Assembly (NCBI GenBank): GCA_947627825.1
Contig: CANQXO010000075.1
Location: 1-6,864, forward strand
Origin: an uncultured Clostridia bacterium
Lineage (GTDB): Bacteria; Bacillota_A; Clostridia; TANB77; CAG-508
DNA length: 6,864 bases
Direction: 5' to 3'
Part shown: piece by piece, positions 6,393 to 6,864 of the stretch
How positions within the stretch are numbered: the stretch's first letter is position 1
Layout of the letters: each line of letters opens with the position of its first letter
Made by a program: the position numbers and the translations under genes
The notes under the pieces: model-generated
Seen by the model: the letters and a program-made list of their open reading frames with translations, nothing else
What the model was told of the DNA's origin: nothing
Databases searched by the model: none

Positions 6393-6833
6393 TTAATCTT
6401 TCTTTTTAAATAAAACTCTTAATAGCAAGCCTGCACCTGCTGCTGCCATTCCTATTATTAAAATGTATTCATATAATGATGTTGCAACAAAATTTATTCT
6501 TACACTCATTATAATTGCTGCAACTATTATAACTGCACCTAGTACCATAAATATTTTAGCTATAATTGATTTTGGATTTACAAATTGCCATATTATTCCT
6601 ATAATTAATGGAACAATAACTAAACCTGATGTAATATCCATTCCCCATAATCTAAATCCCCAACTTGTGTGTACCACTACTCTTTGGCTAAGCATAAATA
6701 GACCTACTCCTAATAGTATTAGACCCACAAAAAATAGTAATAAATCATTACTTCCCTTTTTGTTAGATGCTTCAGCATTTTCATTATTAGGTTTTAAATT
6801 ATTAACTTCTTCTACAATTTTCTTGTCCGACAA
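6393..6833 (-). CDS. Four-helix membrane protein of unknown function, cotranscribed with pspA
   Basis: A 146-residue protein with a polar N-terminus (about 1-29, rich in Asn, Lys and Glu) and four predicted membrane helices (about 30-49, 68-84, 90-110 and 120-141), ending in the basic tail FKKKD. Helices one and two are joined by a loop with Trp and Arg (HTSWGFRLWGMD). The start is TTG: the codon before it in frame is TAG, so no longer reading is possible, and GGTGGTGAT (6847-6839), a near match to the extended ribosome site, lies 5 nt upstream. It is 45 nt from pspA with no terminator between. Small multi-helix proteins often accompany PspA-family genes and recruit PspA to the membrane or sense stress; by position this protein may do so, but I see no diagnostic PspB, PspC or LiaF motif and the function is unknown. 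Confidence 0.85.
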   Translation of the reverse strand: MSDKKIVEEVNNLKPNNENAEASNKKGSNDLLLFFVGLILLGVGLFMLSQRVVVHTSWGFRLWGMDITSGLVIVPLIIGIIWQFVNPKSIIAKIFMVLGAVIIVAAIIMSVRINFVATSLYEYILIIGMAAAGAGLLLRVLFKKKD

Positions 6834-6856
6834 CTATTATCACCACCATTCTTTTA

Positions 6857-6862
6857 ATTATA
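6857..6862 (-). promoter_or_regulatory. Possible -10 box of the pspA operon
   Basis: TATAAT occurs on the minus strand at 6862-6857, 23 nt before the TTG start and just upstream of its ribosome site. The matching -35 region would lie beyond the window edge, so it cannot be confirmed. The DNA here is almost pure A and T, which makes chance matches common. Confidence 0.3.
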
Positions 6863-6864
6863 TA

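Noticed and set aside
6803..6849. Short frame from the ATG at 6849 (15 codons) overlapping the TTG start
   Set aside because: It is too short and hydrophobic without a ribosome site of its own; its first codons are the ribosome site of the four-helix protein gene.
1..6864. CRISPR arrays, tRNA or rRNA genes, insertion sequences, riboswitches
   Set aside because: No regularly spaced repeats, cloverleaf or rRNA-like segments, transposase frames or terminal inverted repeats were seen; the non-coding gaps are all under 300 bases and accounted for.

Overview
The window is AT-rich (roughly 70% by eye) and every gene is read from the minus strand. The strong AGGAGG-type ribosome binding sites spaced 8 nt from their starts, a sortase-type C-terminal anchor on two proteins, an intrinsic terminator and the queA fragment point to a low-GC Gram-positive bacterium (Bacillota, probably Clostridia or a relative). 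The species cannot be told from the sequence. Tryptophans fall on TGG and stops are TAA or TAG, so nothing suggests an altered genetic code.

First unit, read from right to left (6833 down to 1798): a four-helix membrane protein of unknown function starting at TTG; a PspA/IM30-family protein (bacterial ESCRT-III fold); a membrane protein with a GIDE-like domain flanked by two membrane helices; a secreted VWA-domain protein with an intact MIDAS metal site; and a secreted Ig-like protein with a long Asn/Ser/Gly linker. The last two end in nearly identical IPQTGE cell-wall sorting signals. Gaps are 11 to 53 nt and no clear terminator lies inside, so this looks like one operon ending at a hairpin plus T-run at 1729-1763. 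An 11-bp perfect inverted repeat sits between pspA and the GIDE-like gene, and a weak internal promoter may precede the VWA gene.

Second unit (from a good sigma-A-type promoter at 1619-1647): a membrane-anchored extracellular protein with a CBM-like jelly-roll domain and an HEFLH (HExxH) zinc-protease motif. The start of queA (tRNA queuosine synthesis) follows after a short gap and runs off the left edge.

Reading of the whole: a cytoplasmic membrane-remodelling or stress module (four-helix protein, PspA, GIDE-like protein) is transcribed together with two wall-anchored surface proteins, next to a membrane-tethered putative metalloprotease. A link between inner-membrane maintenance and the cell surface is a reasonable hypothesis from the layout, but no sequence feature proves that the proteins work together. 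The PspA/GIDE/anchored-VWA combination is the part most worth following up.
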